Positions 17,149 to 26,709 of a stretch of 64,000 nt of DNA are shown here, piece after piece. The position numbers and the translations under genes are program-made. Position 1 is the stretch's first letter. The number at the start of each line of letters is the position of its first letter. This stretch comes from Planctomycetia bacterium (lineage in GTDB: Bacteria; Planctomycetota; Planctomycetia; Gemmatales; HRBIN36). The stretch covers positions 149,382 to 213,381 of the forward strand of contig JAEUIE010000002.1 in NCBI GenBank assembly GCA_016795155.1, in the 5' to 3' direction. A model generated the notes under the pieces. It was not told where the DNA came from, did not search any database, and worked only from the letters and a program-made list of their open reading frames with translations.

Positions 17149-18294
17149 ATGTTAGATAGCAAGCTCTTGCCTATTCGCGATAAAGTCCTGGCAAACGAGA
17201 GGCTCAGCCTGGAAGATGGACTGACTCTTGAGGCTTCCGCTGACCTGACCACCTTGGGTGAGTTAGCCAACATCGTGCGTGAACGCAAGCATGGCAAGAA
17301 TGCCTACTACAATGTGAACGTACATATCAATCCGACCAATGTATGCGTGTATCGCTGTAACTTCTGTGCCTTCCGGTCTGATCTGAAAGACCCGCGTGGC
17401 TACCTCATGAGTGATGAGGAAATACTGCATCGAGCTGCCGAAGCGGACAGGCGTGGCGCCACCGAGATGCACATTGTCGGCGGGTTGCATCACAAGATGC
17501 CTTACGAATGGTATCTCAATGTGGTCCGCATCATTCACCAGGCTTACCCCAGGTTGCACCTGAAAGCCTACACTGCAGTCGAATGGGATTGGTTTCAGCG
17601 GCTCACCAAGCGAAGCCTGGCCGATATTCTGGCTGAGTTCAAGGCGAATGGCCTGGGTTCGCTGCCTGGTGGCGGGGCGGAGATATTCCATCCTGAAATT
17701 CGCAACCAGATTTGTGAACACAAAGCTGATGCGGAAGAGTGGATCAATCTACACCGAACCGCACATCAGATGGGGCTGAAATCCAACGCCACCATGCTCT
17801 ATGGCCACATTGAACGGGCGGAGCATCGCATTGATCATCTGCTGAGACTTCGGAACCTGCAGGATGAAACCGGCGGATTCCAGACGTTTATTCCACTTGC
17901 ATTCCATCCGGATAACACCAAGCTGGCAGCGCTCAGAAACCTGTCCAAGCCCAGCGTTCTGATGGATTTGAAAACGATGGCCATCAGCCGATTGATGCTC
18001 GATAACTTCCCGCACATCAAGGCATACTGGGTCATGCTGGGTATCAAGACGGCACAGATTTCACTTCATTACGGTGCAGATGATATCGACGGCACGGTGG
18101 TGCACGAAAAGATTTATCATGATGCCGGTTCGACGGTACCCCAGGAAATGACGGTCGCGGAACTACGAGCGTTGATCGAAGAAACGGGTCGCATTCCGAT
18201 AGAACGTGATACGCTCTATCGCGAAGTGAAGCGTGATCAGGATAGCTGGAAACTGGGTGAAGCGCTGCAGGCGACTTTGACGGTGAAGGCATAA
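17149..18294 (+). CDS. mqnE: aminofutalosine synthase (radical SAM)
   Basis: 381 residues, usual size. It joins the chorismate-derived enolpyruvyl benzoate to the adenosyl radical to make aminofutalosine in the alternative menaquinone pathway. The cluster-binding motif CVYRCNFC (CxxxCxxC, about residue 65) is followed by AFRSDLKDPRGYLMSDEEI. Other conserved stretches are EMHIVGGLHHKMPYEWY, LPGGGAEIF and TAQISLHYGADDIDGTV. No other mqn gene is nearby. It ends 1 base before the convergent MutS-like gene. Confidence 0.94.
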   Translation: MLDSKLLPIRDKVLANERLSLEDGLTLEASADLTTLGELANIVRERKHGKNAYYNVNVHINPTNVCVYRCNFCAFRSDLKDPRGYLMSDEEILHRAAEADRRGATEMHIVGGLHHKMPYEWYLNVVRIIHQAYPRLHLKAYTAVEWDWFQRLTKRSLADILAEFKANGLGSLPGGGAEIFHPEIRNQICEHKADAEEWINLHRTAHQMGLKSNATMLYGHIERAEHRIDHLLRLRNLQDETGGFQTFIPLAFHPDNTKLAALRNLSKPSVLMDLKTMAISRLMLDNFPHIKAYWVMLGIKTAQISLHYGADDIDGTVVHEKIYHDAGSTVPQEMTVAELRALIEETGRIPIERDTLYREVKRDQDSWKLGEALQATLTVKA

Positions 18295-18295
18295 A

Positions 18296-20083
18296 TCAAA
18301 CCTGCAGGCCGACTGCCCGCATGAGGGCCAAAGCGTTGCCGTGGCTTACTACGCCGGGGTATAACTGGTAATCGAAACTGATTTTCTCGTCTTTCCAGGT
18401 GTCAGCAAAGTGCATGTTGCGGGCACGTGGTTGCCAGCCTGCGGCAATTTCGGTGAGTGCCAGATCGTGAGTGGTCGCCAGACCGATAGCACCACGATCG
18501 AGTAGTGCCTGCAGGATGCCTGCAGCGCCCTTTTGGCGTTCTGCCGAGTTGGTGCCTGCAAGAATTTCATCGACCAGAAAGAGCAGGGGTTTTTCCTGGG
18601 CCAGGTCGAGCAGTTGCCTGAGCCGCAAAATCTCGGCATAAAAACGGCTAATGCCTGATTGAAGTGAATCCTGAACACGCAGGGTTGCACCGGGATAAAG
18701 AACGGACAGCCTGAGTGCTTTTGCTTTCACCGGAGCGCCGGCCAGTGATAACACGACACTGATGCCAACCGTTCGCAGCAGTGTGCTCTTGCCTGACATG
18801 TTGGAACCACTGATGAGGAGCATCTGCGGTTCTTGGCCGAAAGAGACATCGTTGCAGCGGCATTGTTCTGCTTTCAGCAATGGGTGGCCCAACTGCTCAG
18901 CTTCAAACACCCGGCCTTCCGCAATGATATCAGGGAATGTGTAGTCAGGATGTTCAAAAGAAAATGCAGCCAGGCTGTGTAGTGTTTCAAGCTGTCCCAG
19001 GGCTTCGAGCCAATGGTTGACATGAGCACCGGCAAAGTTTCTCCAGTCTGATACTTTGAATGCAAGCCTGGTCCACCACAGTAGCAGCAAAGCGATGGGA
19101 ATGAAGAAAGCATTGCGAGGCCAATCGAGTTTCTGTGCCAGCCCCGCCAGTTCAGCTATGGCAGTTGAAGCCTGCGTGCCTGATTTCAAGTCTCCCAGTA
19201 GTTTGCGTAATAAAGGGGACTGATACGTTTGTTGCTCGAAGAAACGGAGTAACTCAGCCAGAGTTTGCAGACGTTCGGACTGGCGATCCAGGCCGCGTAA
19301 AGTATCCGAAGTACGTGGGTTTAAACGGTTACTCCACCAGATCATGGCAACCAGCGAAACCAGTGGGGCGTAGCCGGGGATATAGCCACCGAGCCAGGCT
19401 GCCAGGCAGACTGCGTTTAGAACGACGATAATGTCGGTGGCGAATCGTTCCCATGAAAGCCAAACTGGTGGGGGTTGATTCACCCATTCCCGCAGATGCT
19501 GGTCCTGAAAATCAGACAGTCCGATGGCCAGCACCGCTGCCTTTTCGCGCTCATCGGTTCTTGGCGACAACTCTTTCACAGCATCCTGACGATCAAGTGC
19601 TGTGACTCGATCAGCAGGGTGCAAGAGCCAGTTGGAAAGTGATTGATCGCCCATGGGCGACCAGCCCAGGCGAAGCAGTTCAAAGAGCGAGCCAGTTCCA
19701 AACAGGTCCAGATCAGCAGCATACGGATGTTCCACTCCTGGTTCATAAGGCGTAGTGGTTACGACACCGGAACCTGCCCAGCGATCTTCAATGCGTTGCA
19801 GACCGCGGTCAAAAAACTGAACCAAGGCTCTGCTGGCTTCAGCTTGGGAATATGCTTGGCGATACCGAGCCACCAGCCAACTGAAAAGAACCAGTGAGAC
19901 TACCACGACCACCAGGCTGGCATATCCAGACCAGGCCGCTGCCAGTAACGACAGGAGTACGCCGATGCCGAAAACAATCAGACGTGCATTGGAGAGTCGA
20001 TTCACCCGTTGCTGCTGGTTGTTCAGTTCATGAGTGTAATGAGCCAGGCGATCTCGGTAGTATTCTGCCGGGAGGTTATTCAT
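18296..20083 (-). CDS. MutS-like ATPase with N-terminal membrane segments
   Basis: 595 residues. The C-terminal third is a MutS ATPase: Walker A GSNMSGKST (about 419), RVQDSLQSGISRFYAE, Walker B LFLVDEILAGTNSAER and TTHDLALT. The N-terminal part lacks the mismatch-recognition and connector domains. Instead it has two adjacent hydrophobic segments (about 29-70), and further ones near 220-245 and 320-340. This membrane-associated MutS subfamily is found in planctomycetes and Bacteroidetes and is not shown to act in mismatch repair. Stands apart from any mutL. Confidence 0.88.
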   Translation of the reverse strand: MNNLPAEYYRDRLAHYTHELNNQQQRVNRLSNARLIVFGIGVLLSLLAAAWSGYASLVVVVVSLVLFSWLVARYRQAYSQAEASRALVQFFDRGLQRIEDRWAGSGVVTTTPYEPGVEHPYAADLDLFGTGSLFELLRLGWSPMGDQSLSNWLLHPADRVTALDRQDAVKELSPRTDEREKAAVLAIGLSDFQDQHLREWVNQPPPVWLSWERFATDIIVVLNAVCLAAWLGGYIPGYAPLVSLVAMIWWSNRLNPRTSDTLRGLDRQSERLQTLAELLRFFEQQTYQSPLLRKLLGDLKSGTQASTAIAELAGLAQKLDWPRNAFFIPIALLLLWWTRLAFKVSDWRNFAGAHVNHWLEALGQLETLHSLAAFSFEHPDYTFPDIIAEGRVFEAEQLGHPLLKAEQCRCNDVSFGQEPQMLLISGSNMSGKSTLLRTVGISVVLSLAGAPVKAKALRLSVLYPGATLRVQDSLQSGISRFYAEILRLRQLLDLAQEKPLLFLVDEILAGTNSAERQKGAAGILQALLDRGAIGLATTHDLALTEIAAGWQPRARNMHFADTWKDEKISFDYQLYPGVVSHGNALALMRAVGLQV

Positions 20084-20105
20084 GTTCGAGCTTGTTTGAG
20101 GAGTA

Positions 20106-20492
20106 TTACCAAATACGATTCACGCCATAATCATCGAATGCTGCATCGTTTCCCACAAGGGGAAGGCTTTCAACGATTGCCTGGGCGATAATCAAACGAT
20201 CGAAAGGATCACGATGATGTTCCGGTTGGGTTGTTAGTTGGCTTGTATGACTTACTGAAACGGGCAGTATTTCAAAATCATTACCAACGATTCCTTTTTT
20301 CATGAACTCATCGTAACTACAGAGTAGTTCCAGATTCCCTTTTCTTACTTTGATTGCCATTTCCCAATAACTGGCTGGGCTTATGAAGACATCCGTATTG
20401 GAATCTTCTAATACTTGTCGTGCATTTTGAGAAAGTTGGCTGCTGTTTAAGACGAACCAGAGGAATGTGTGTGTATCAAGGAGTACTTTCAT
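20106..20492 (-). CDS. PIN-domain toxin, VapC type
   Basis: 128 residues. The acidic residues of a PIN ribonuclease are visible: LLDTHTFLW (D at 6), ASYWEMAIK (E), DPFDRLIIAQA (D) and NDAAFDDYG (D). Family members cleave tRNA or rRNA when released from the antitoxin. The start codon overlaps the antitoxin stop by 4 bases (ATGA), the usual arrangement. A chromosomal pair without nearby mobile genes. Confidence 0.92.
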   Translation of the reverse strand: MKVLLDTHTFLWFVLNSSQLSQNARQVLEDSNTDVFISPASYWEMAIKVRKGNLELLCSYDEFMKKGIVGNDFEILPVSVSHTSQLTTQPEHHRDPFDRLIIAQAIVESLPLVGNDAAFDDYGVNRIW

Positions 20493-20719
20493 TCCATGTA
20501 TTCCTTGAAATCTTCGAGGTGCTCCTCGTCGTCAGCAATGATCTTCGCCATGCCCTGGCAGTTACCTGCTTTACGTGCCATTCGATGAGGCTTGTGTTCG
20601 GCAACCAGACGTGCGACCGGTTTGGTATTCCTGGTTATCAGGACTTCTTCGCCATCCTGCAAACTGTCGATCAATGAGGATAATTCTTTTTGAGCTTCTT
20701 CAATAGTGACGGTAGACAT
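20489..20719 (-). CDS. Phd/YefM-type antitoxin
   Basis: 76 residues from ATG 20719, chosen because AAGGAGATTGAG lies just upstream. A longer frame has 12 extra residues and no ribosome site. The core MSTVTIEEAQKELSSLIDSL and EEVLITRNTKPVARL is the Phd/YefM fold that binds operator DNA and neutralises the toxin through its C-terminal tail (EEHLEDFKEYME). Likely autoregulates the operon with the downstream PIN toxin. Confidence 0.9.
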   Translation of the reverse strand: MSTVTIEEAQKELSSLIDSLQDGEEVLITRNTKPVARLVAEHKPHRMARKAGNCQGMAKIIADDEEHLEDFKEYME

Positions 20720-20778
20720 CTCAATCTCCTTCTTGGTGCATTTTACACATTCCACATCATTATGTTAACGTGTCACCA

Positions 20779-22830
20779 CTACTTCGAAGGTCCGTTGCCA
20801 ATGTACTTGCTGATCCAGGCGAAGACTTCCTTATGCCAGAGCAACGAGTTTTGTGGTTTCAGTACCCAGTGGTTTTCATCGGGGAAGTAGAGGAACCGGG
20901 TGGGAACCCCTTTTTGTCGAAGCGTGTTGTAGTATTCCATGCCCTGAGTGACTGGCACACGGTAGTCTTTTTCGCCATGAATCACTAGGGTAGGCGTTTT
21001 GAAATTGGCGGCATAGCGCTGGGCATTCTGCTTATCAACTTTGGTCAGATCGCCCCAGGGTGGTGCGCCGAGTGATCGTTCCCGGCCACGGACGAGATCG
21101 CTGGCGACCATGCTATGCCAGTTGTAGACTCCGGCATGGCAGACCATCGTTTTGAAAAAGTCAGTGTGTCCATTCAGCCACGCCATCATGTAGCCGCCGT
21201 AACTGGCGCCTGCTGCTGCTACCCGAGTCTTGTCGATCCAGGGTTTGGCGCAGAGGAATTCGGTAGCTTTCATGATGTCGGTCATGGGTTTCGTGCCCAT
21301 ATCGCCGGTGATGCTGTCGGTAAAGTCTTGCCCAAAACCGCTAGACCCATGGAAATTGACGATGGCAATGACCCAGCCTTGCGCCGCCCAGACCTGGGGG
21401 TTCCACCGGAAACTGAAATCGTTGGTGAAGGCATTGTGCGGCCCGCCATGCACCATCTGCACTAATGGCCATTTTCTGTTTTCATCGAAAACGGGTGGAT
21501 AGACCAGAAACATCTGGATGTCTTTTTCGTCAGCGCCTTGGTAGGTGATATTTTCGACCTTCCCGAGTTTCCACTGTTTGACGAGATCATCGTTAAAGTG
21601 TTCTAACTGGATGGGTGCACTACCTGGCCCGTGAGCATAGATAGTTGGTGGCTTATTGAAAGAGGATACCTTGTAGACGCCAACTCGCTTTGTCTGAGCA
21701 AAACTAATCGCCCGTTCGCTGACCGGCTCTTTGGGTCGCATGAGTTTGCCATCGAGTGAAACGAAGCCGATGTTCGTGTATCCTGAATCCTCAATTTCCA
21801 CTGCAATGCGCTGAGAATCGGGCAGCCAGACGGGGTTGCCACAGGATCGATCCAGAGATGCGGTCAGTTCTTTTGCCTGATAGTTGCTAGTATCAGCAAG
21901 CATCAAGCGGAAACGGTCAGCATAAAAAAACTTGGTGGTCTGTCGTAGAAATGCAAGGTGTTTGCCATCTGGGCTGTAGACAGGGTTGGTGTCGTTGGCT
22001 TCGTTGTCTTTGGTGATGTTGACTGGTTCAGCATCGAGCTTGGTGAGATCAAGCGTGTAGATATCGTGGTTAGTATCGAGGCCAAGGACTTTGACATTTT
22101 CGCTGACAAAGGCGAGAGTTTTGCCATCCGGGGAAACGGAGTAATCACGTTCAGAAGCTTCGTAAGGAGGCAGATGCCGTTTGCAGTGAGCCAGCAGATT
22201 GCGGTGATTGCCTGATTCAACATCGACAGCCCAGACAACGGGGCGTTTGCCATCAGCAATCCAGCGATCCCAATAGCGGAAAGTGCCTTCCTCGATGATG
22301 TAAGCCTGCACCTTGTTGTCTTTGAGTTCCCGTGATCGCTTTTTGAATGCCTCATCATCGGGAGTATCATGCCAGGTCCAGGCGGTGCAATAAATCGTTT
22401 TGTTATCATTCGACCATTTGATGCCAAAGGGAGCCATGGGCATGCGGCTGACACGTCGTGCTTCGCCCCCTTCGGTTGCGATGACATATATCTGTGTCAC
22501 CTCATCGCCGGCTCGTTGACTGAGAAATGCGATCCATTTGCCATCAGGCGACCACTTGGGCGAAGAGTTCTTGCCGCCACTGCGAGTCAACTGCTTTTGC
22601 GTTTTACCATCGGTGCTGAGCAGCCAGAGTTCGGAAGAGGTATCATTTTTTGCGATATCTACCGTACCGACATCAACCACGGCCCATTGTCCATCGGGTG
22701 AGGTGGAGGGAGAACCCAAACGTTTGACGTTCCAGAGGTCTTCGGCCTTGATGGGTCGTAGTGCTTCCTGGGCCGAGAGGGAAACTGTAAAAAGATAGAA
22801 TAGAACTGCAGTTAAACGGTAAAGAACCAT
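20779..22830 (-). CDS. S9 family prolyl oligopeptidase / acylaminoacyl-peptidase, exported
   Basis: 683 residues from ATG 22830, which has CGGAG 8 bases upstream. Longer in-frame starts would overlap the divergent aldolase gene. A signal peptide (YRLTAVLFYLFTVSLSAQE) leads a seven-bladed propeller with TolB-like WSPDGKWIAFLSQRA and YSPDGKHLAFLRQ blades. The alpha/beta-hydrolase domain has the Ser in GASYGGYM, Asp in GEKDYRVPV and His in DENHW. It cleaves peptides in the periplasm. Substrate is not predictable. Confidence 0.93.
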   Translation of the reverse strand: MVLYRLTAVLFYLFTVSLSAQEALRPIKAEDLWNVKRLGSPSTSPDGQWAVVDVGTVDIAKNDTSSELWLLSTDGKTQKQLTRSGGKNSSPKWSPDGKWIAFLSQRAGDEVTQIYVIATEGGEARRVSRMPMAPFGIKWSNDNKTIYCTAWTWHDTPDDEAFKKRSRELKDNKVQAYIIEEGTFRYWDRWIADGKRPVVWAVDVESGNHRNLLAHCKRHLPPYEASERDYSVSPDGKTLAFVSENVKVLGLDTNHDIYTLDLTKLDAEPVNITKDNEANDTNPVYSPDGKHLAFLRQTTKFFYADRFRLMLADTSNYQAKELTASLDRSCGNPVWLPDSQRIAVEIEDSGYTNIGFVSLDGKLMRPKEPVSERAISFAQTKRVGVYKVSSFNKPPTIYAHGPGSAPIQLEHFNDDLVKQWKLGKVENITYQGADEKDIQMFLVYPPVFDENRKWPLVQMVHGGPHNAFTNDFSFRWNPQVWAAQGWVIAIVNFHGSSGFGQDFTDSITGDMGTKPMTDIMKATEFLCAKPWIDKTRVAAAGASYGGYMMAWLNGHTDFFKTMVCHAGVYNWHSMVASDLVRGRERSLGAPPWGDLTKVDKQNAQRYAANFKTPTLVIHGEKDYRVPVTQGMEYYNTLRQKGVPTRFLYFPDENHWVLKPQNSLLWHKEVFAWISKYIGNGPSK

Positions 22831-22894
22831 TGCAAAACTCCGGTGTGTCATTCGCTTCAGATCATGATAAGATGCCGCTCTAAGAGGAACAACC

Positions 22895-23686
22895 ATGAGA
22901 AAAAATACGGTCAAGCAATTGCTTCATGAAGGCAAACCAGCGGTAGGCACCTGGATTTCACTGGGGCATGTTCTGGCCACCCGTTTCATGGCCCGTGCGG
23001 GGTTCGATTGGCTGACGGTTGACATGGAACACGGAGCCATTGATTGGGAACAGGCTTCGACCTTGTTTGCAGTCATTGCAGATGCTGGTGGCGTTCCACT
23101 TGTCAGGGTTCCCTGCAGTGATCACGATCATATCAAGCGGGCATTGGATGCAGGGGCCTATGGCATCGTAGTGCCTATGGTGATGTCGCGTGCTGAAGCG
23201 GAGAAGGCCGTGCGTGCAGCGAAGTATCCTCCGGAAGGAAACCGAAGCGTGGGTGGTGGAGCATTTACATTGAATTTTGCAACTACTTCGACCGAGTATT
23301 ATGCCAAGGCCAACGATGAACTGCTGGTAGTGTTGCAATGCGAACACATTGATGCGGTTGATTCCTTTGAAGAAATATTCTCAGTGCCCGGCATCGATGC
23401 AGTGTTTGTTGGCCCCAATGATCTGGCTCGAAGCCAGTATACGGCAGAAGGTAAACCACCTTCAGCGAATCAACAGGAAGTAGCGATCCAACGGATACTG
23501 CAGGCTGGCAAAAGAATTCGTGTTCCTGTTGGCATTCATACTTTCACACCAGAAGATGCTGCCCGTCGGGTCAAAGAAGGCTGGCAGTTCGTTGCCATCA
23601 ACAGTGAATTGCGATTTATGATGGATGGTGCTGCGTTGGCGCTGAAGCCATTTCAAGATGCAGCCAAGCTTATGGTAAGTTATTAA
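22895..23686 (+). CDS. HpcH/HpaI family class II aldolase
   Basis: 263 residues. AVGTWISLGHVLATRFMARAGFDWLTVDMEHG and RVPCSDHDHIKRALDAGAYGIVVPMV are the family signature: the catalytic His/Arg region and the metal-ligand Glu/Asp (MEHG, GPNDLA). Members retro-cleave 2-keto-3-deoxy acids or 4-hydroxy-2-ketoacids to pyruvate and an aldehyde, using a divalent metal. The exact substrate (keto-deoxy sugar acid is most likely) is not visible. GAGGAAC lies before the ATG. Confidence 0.92.
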   Translation: MRKNTVKQLLHEGKPAVGTWISLGHVLATRFMARAGFDWLTVDMEHGAIDWEQASTLFAVIADAGGVPLVRVPCSDHDHIKRALDAGAYGIVVPMVMSRAEAEKAVRAAKYPPEGNRSVGGGAFTLNFATTSTEYYAKANDELLVVLQCEHIDAVDSFEEIFSVPGIDAVFVGPNDLARSQYTAEGKPPSANQQEVAIQRILQAGKRIRVPVGIHTFTPEDAARRVKEGWQFVAINSELRFMMDGAALALKPFQDAAKLMVSY

Positions 23687-23815
23687 CCAATTTTCCTATT
23701 CAGTTATTGTTGGATGATTTTGTTATTTGTAGAAGCCCGAAAAAAATGCGCTTAGGGTTTGTTTGAGACAACGTGTCTATATCCTGATGTGCTCACCAAT
23801 TCATGGAGGTACATC

Positions 23816-24244
23816 ATGTTTCGTCTTATCAGTTTGTTTGCAGTGATGCTGGGTGTGTTGCCTGTGTTGGATCGCCTCAAGCCCAAAGATACCACACCTG
23901 CCCTGGTGAAGAGTATCAATGCATATCGTGCTCAACACGGCTTGCCGCCGATGATTCATAGCCCGGAATTGACCAAAGCGGCTGAGCGTCATGCCAGTGA
24001 TATGGCTCGCTATAACCGGCTGGATCACATGGGAACAGATGGCTCATCGTTTTCCCATCGCGCACGGGCTGCTGGTTTCCCCATGCTGGGCGGCGGAGAA
24101 ATCATTGCCGGTGGCAGTGCTGATGAAGCGGTTCGCATGTGGGCACAATCGCCCGGTCACAACGCCCAGATGCTTGGCAGTTGCCGCTATGTTGGTGCAG
24201 CGGGGGTTGGGCAATATTCCTGTGCCGTGTTTGGCGACAGGTAA
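23816..24244 (+). CDS. CAP/SCP-domain secreted protein
   Basis: 142 residues from ATG 23816 with GGAGGT upstream. The signal peptide is FRLISLFAVMLGVLPV. The CAP fold is marked by INAYRAQHGLPPM, LTKAAERHASDMA, HMGTDGSSFSHRARAAGF and the NxMAW-like AVRMWAQSPGHNAQML. The conserved cavity residues (H in ASDMA-x-x-H region, E in GGGEIIAGG, H in SPGHN) are present. Role of bacterial CAP proteins is poorly known. Lone gene with its own terminator. Confidence 0.9.
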   Translation: MFRLISLFAVMLGVLPVLDRLKPKDTTPALVKSINAYRAQHGLPPMIHSPELTKAAERHASDMARYNRLDHMGTDGSSFSHRARAAGFPMLGGGEIIAGGSADEAVRMWAQSPGHNAQMLGSCRYVGAAGVGQYSCAVFGDR

Positions 24245-24255
24245 CATGAGTCAAG

Positions 24256-24290
24256 GGAGAAGCATTGCGTTCGATGCTTCTCCTTTTTTA
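24256..24290 (+). terminator. terminator after CAP gene
   Basis: GGAGAAGCAT (24256-24265) pairs with ATGCTTCTCC (24274-24283) followed by TTTTTTA. It also overlaps the stop region of the convergent CotH gene. Confidence 0.88.
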
Positions 24291-25892
24291 TTTCCTTCTG
24301 ACACGAACAAGCTTGAGTGAGTCTTCACGAAAAGTGACTGTACCAGCAGTCGCCCGGAGCTCGACTACTAGTTCTATTTCGCGTGTGGGCTCATCAATTT
24401 TGATCTCATGCACCAGGAGTTTCCAATCAGTTGTGCCAGTTAACTGATTGGTACGCTGACTTCCTGAAATACGAATACCGGCACCTGTGCAGGGGTGTTC
24501 CGAAGTTGCCTGAATGTTGTCGGCCTTCGCCAATACTGCGAAGCGATAGGTTCCTGTTGGCAGAACTACTTTGGTTCGGAAAGATGCGACACAATGCCCA
24601 GACGGGCCAGCTGTGATTTTGAATTGCTTCGGTTGACCTTCCGGTGAAAGTTTTTCGAGCTTTGCATCTTCGGTTTCCTTGCGTTCTTCCCAGCCTGTCA
24701 GCCGTGCGATGCCTGCCGCGTCAAATAACAGTCCCCTGGGATCAGCCATGGTATTGAGCTTTTCGAGGCTTTGGCTGCGTTGCTTGATCCGTTCTATCAC
24801 CCCGTTTTTGTGATTGATAGCATCCTGGGCGGCATCCTTGTTCCATTTATTCAGTTCAGGCTGAATGTGGTTGCTGATTGCTTCCACCCGTTCGATCAGT
24901 TTGGTCGCAGGCACGAATGTAGGCATCAGTTCATTGAGTTTGTCACGATACGTCGCTCTCCAGGTGGGATTGGTCATGACATTGCTGGCAACCAGAGCCT
25001 GTGGAATGTGTGTGATGGGATAATTCGGGTCACCAAACATCTGATCCATGCCATGCGGAATGAAATATGCTTTTCTGGTTTTGGCATCGATGTAAACCCG
25101 GTAGTTGTTTCGCTGCTGGCTGTAGCCATCCCAATGGCAGGTCATGTGCTCCAGTGCCATGAAGGCGATGAAGTTATCGATGTCGATGAGTTCATCCATC
25201 TTCTTCCAGCGAAGTTCCTGGTTGGGTTCTCGACAGGCAGCTACTATTGCCTTCAAATCCGCTCGATTGAGTTCGCCCTGGCCTGACATTCGCTTGAGTT
25301 CCGCATCGATCTCCTGCAGAAAGCCTCCATCGTACAGGTTGCCTGATGCATCCAGAAAGTGGCGTCGCAGGAAACCTTTGTTATAACCCTCTTTCAGGAC
25401 ATAAAAACCCAGGTCACGGCCATTGAGCCAGACTCGTGTATGGCTGGTGCGTGCGGTAGGCACCTTGTTTTGAAGGAAAAGTTCGCCACACAGTTTTTCG
25501 GTGATGTAAGAAGGATCCTGCACCGAGTTATTCAGGTGCAGCTTATCCATGCCGTGAAAAAGCTGCTTGGTGAATTTGTCGAAATTGAGTGTCAGGGCAG
25601 GGCGATCTTCCAGCGGGCGAAAGCTGCCTGCTGCCCCTTTGAGATGAATGCCCACTTCATGGTATTTCTTATGGTCGTTTTCTATGATGGTGCATTTGAC
25701 ATATTCACGATCACGCTGCCTGAGTTTATCCATTTCCTCTTTGCTGATTTCAATCTTGAGATGCGGAATTGTGCCTTCCTTGAAGAACCGATCTGACTCG
25801 TCGGGTTTCAGCGGAGTGGTACGGAGGGCAGACTGGGCATGTATGCTGGTGAAGAGGGAGAAGATACAAAAGAGAGTCAAGAACACCCGCAT
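24288..25892 (-). CDS. exported CotH-type protein kinase-like protein
   Basis: 534 residues. A signal peptide (VFLTLFCIFSLFTSIHAQ) is followed by HLKIEISKEEMDKLRQRDREY and GIHLKGAAGSFRPLEDRPALTLNFDKF, with the CotH core LHLNNSVQDPSYITEKLCGELF, VWLNGRDLGFYVLKEGYNKGFL and the DGF/metal-type YDGGFLQEI, YFIPHGMDQMF (in place of the usual HD motif). A C-terminal beta-sandwich (about 415-534) resembles carbohydrate-binding modules. Spore-coat CotH phosphorylates proteins. Exported planctomycete members are uncharacterised. Confidence 0.85.
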   Translation of the reverse strand: MRVFLTLFCIFSLFTSIHAQSALRTTPLKPDESDRFFKEGTIPHLKIEISKEEMDKLRQRDREYVKCTIIENDHKKYHEVGIHLKGAAGSFRPLEDRPALTLNFDKFTKQLFHGMDKLHLNNSVQDPSYITEKLCGELFLQNKVPTARTSHTRVWLNGRDLGFYVLKEGYNKGFLRRHFLDASGNLYDGGFLQEIDAELKRMSGQGELNRADLKAIVAACREPNQELRWKKMDELIDIDNFIAFMALEHMTCHWDGYSQQRNNYRVYIDAKTRKAYFIPHGMDQMFGDPNYPITHIPQALVASNVMTNPTWRATYRDKLNELMPTFVPATKLIERVEAISNHIQPELNKWNKDAAQDAINHKNGVIERIKQRSQSLEKLNTMADPRGLLFDAAGIARLTGWEERKETEDAKLEKLSPEGQPKQFKITAGPSGHCVASFRTKVVLPTGTYRFAVLAKADNIQATSEHPCTGAGIRISGSQRTNQLTGTTDWKLLVHEIKIDEPTREIELVVELRATAGTVTFREDSLKLVRVRRK

Positions 25893-26016
25893 GATCTGCC
25901 CTCATTAGATGGAACCTAATCATGCTATGAGAAACACATGTCGAACTCATGAGTATCATTGTAACAGTGACTAACACAGCGACAGTCCATGAAATGATGC
26001 AGGCGAGTTATTGCAC

Positions 26017-26045
26017 TTGACAAAATAATCAACTTGCTGCATAGG
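26017..26045 (+). promoter_or_regulatory. weak promoter candidate before the 26122 gene
   Basis: A consensus TTGACA (26017-26022) is followed after 17 bases by CATAGG, a poor -10. Only the -35 is convincing. Confidence 0.3.
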
Positions 26046-26121
26046 CCCTCCGTCGTATCGGGGGATTCGATCTTATTCCCAGGGGAACCTGTCGATCTCT
26101 ATCGACTGGCAGGGGGAGATC

Positions 26122-26706
26122 ATGAAGCGAGTCTGGTGTTGTGCCGGGGCCTTGTGCGCCTTACTGATCCATGGCATCTGCCTTTATGCAGATGAATCGG
26201 ATACGTACAGCAGCGTGAAAGACCTGGAAAAAGCGCGAAAACAACGAGCCATGTCGGGGCAAACTATCTGGTGGGAACGCCTGGTTCCTGGCCGGATGGA
26301 AGAGAAAAAGCGATATGCCGAAGAGCTTAAGGCATCAAAGTCTGCACCGCGACAAAGTGCCGACAGCAAGGACGAGGCACGGCCCAGAGCCAATGACGTT
26401 AATTCCAGGCAGATTGAACTGAACAAAGCGCTGCGTCGCGAAGCAGTCTGTCAACGTCTTCGGGAAATTGCCGAAGAGACGAATGATCCGGAGTTGGCCA
26501 AACAGGCTGAACTACTCGAATCACGATCATGGGCTGTCTATGAACAGAAGCTGACCACTGCCAAGTTGAATAAATTTACACCCATGACCGAGGAAGATGT
26601 GGAAGCCAAGCTGACCAAATCGTTCAGAAAAGAGTCATCTTCTTCGGCCCGTGCTGAAGCCAATGCCGATGGCATCCGTTCGATTCGCAGTGAGAAGAAG
26701 GAGTAA
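26122..26706 (+). CDS. exported charged hypothetical protein
   Basis: 194 residues, with GGGGGAGATC before the ATG. The signal peptide (MKRVWCCAGALCALLIHGICLYA) is followed by a highly charged helical body (DLEKARKQRAM, MEEKKRYAEELKASKS, LRREAVCQRLREIAEETNDPELAKQAELLESR) that could form a coiled coil. It ends 3 bases before the lipoprotein gene, so the two are probably an operon. Family not recognised. Confidence 0.62.
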   Translation: MKRVWCCAGALCALLIHGICLYADESDTYSSVKDLEKARKQRAMSGQTIWWERLVPGRMEEKKRYAEELKASKSAPRQSADSKDEARPRANDVNSRQIELNKALRREAVCQRLREIAEETNDPELAKQAELLESRSWAVYEQKLTTAKLNKFTPMTEEDVEAKLTKSFRKESSSSARAEANADGIRSIRSEKKE

Positions 26707-26709
26707 CCC

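Noticed and set aside
22830..22914. Longer S9 peptidase start
   Set aside because: It would overlap the aldolase gene and lacks a ribosome site. ATG 22830 has one and gives a proper signal peptide.
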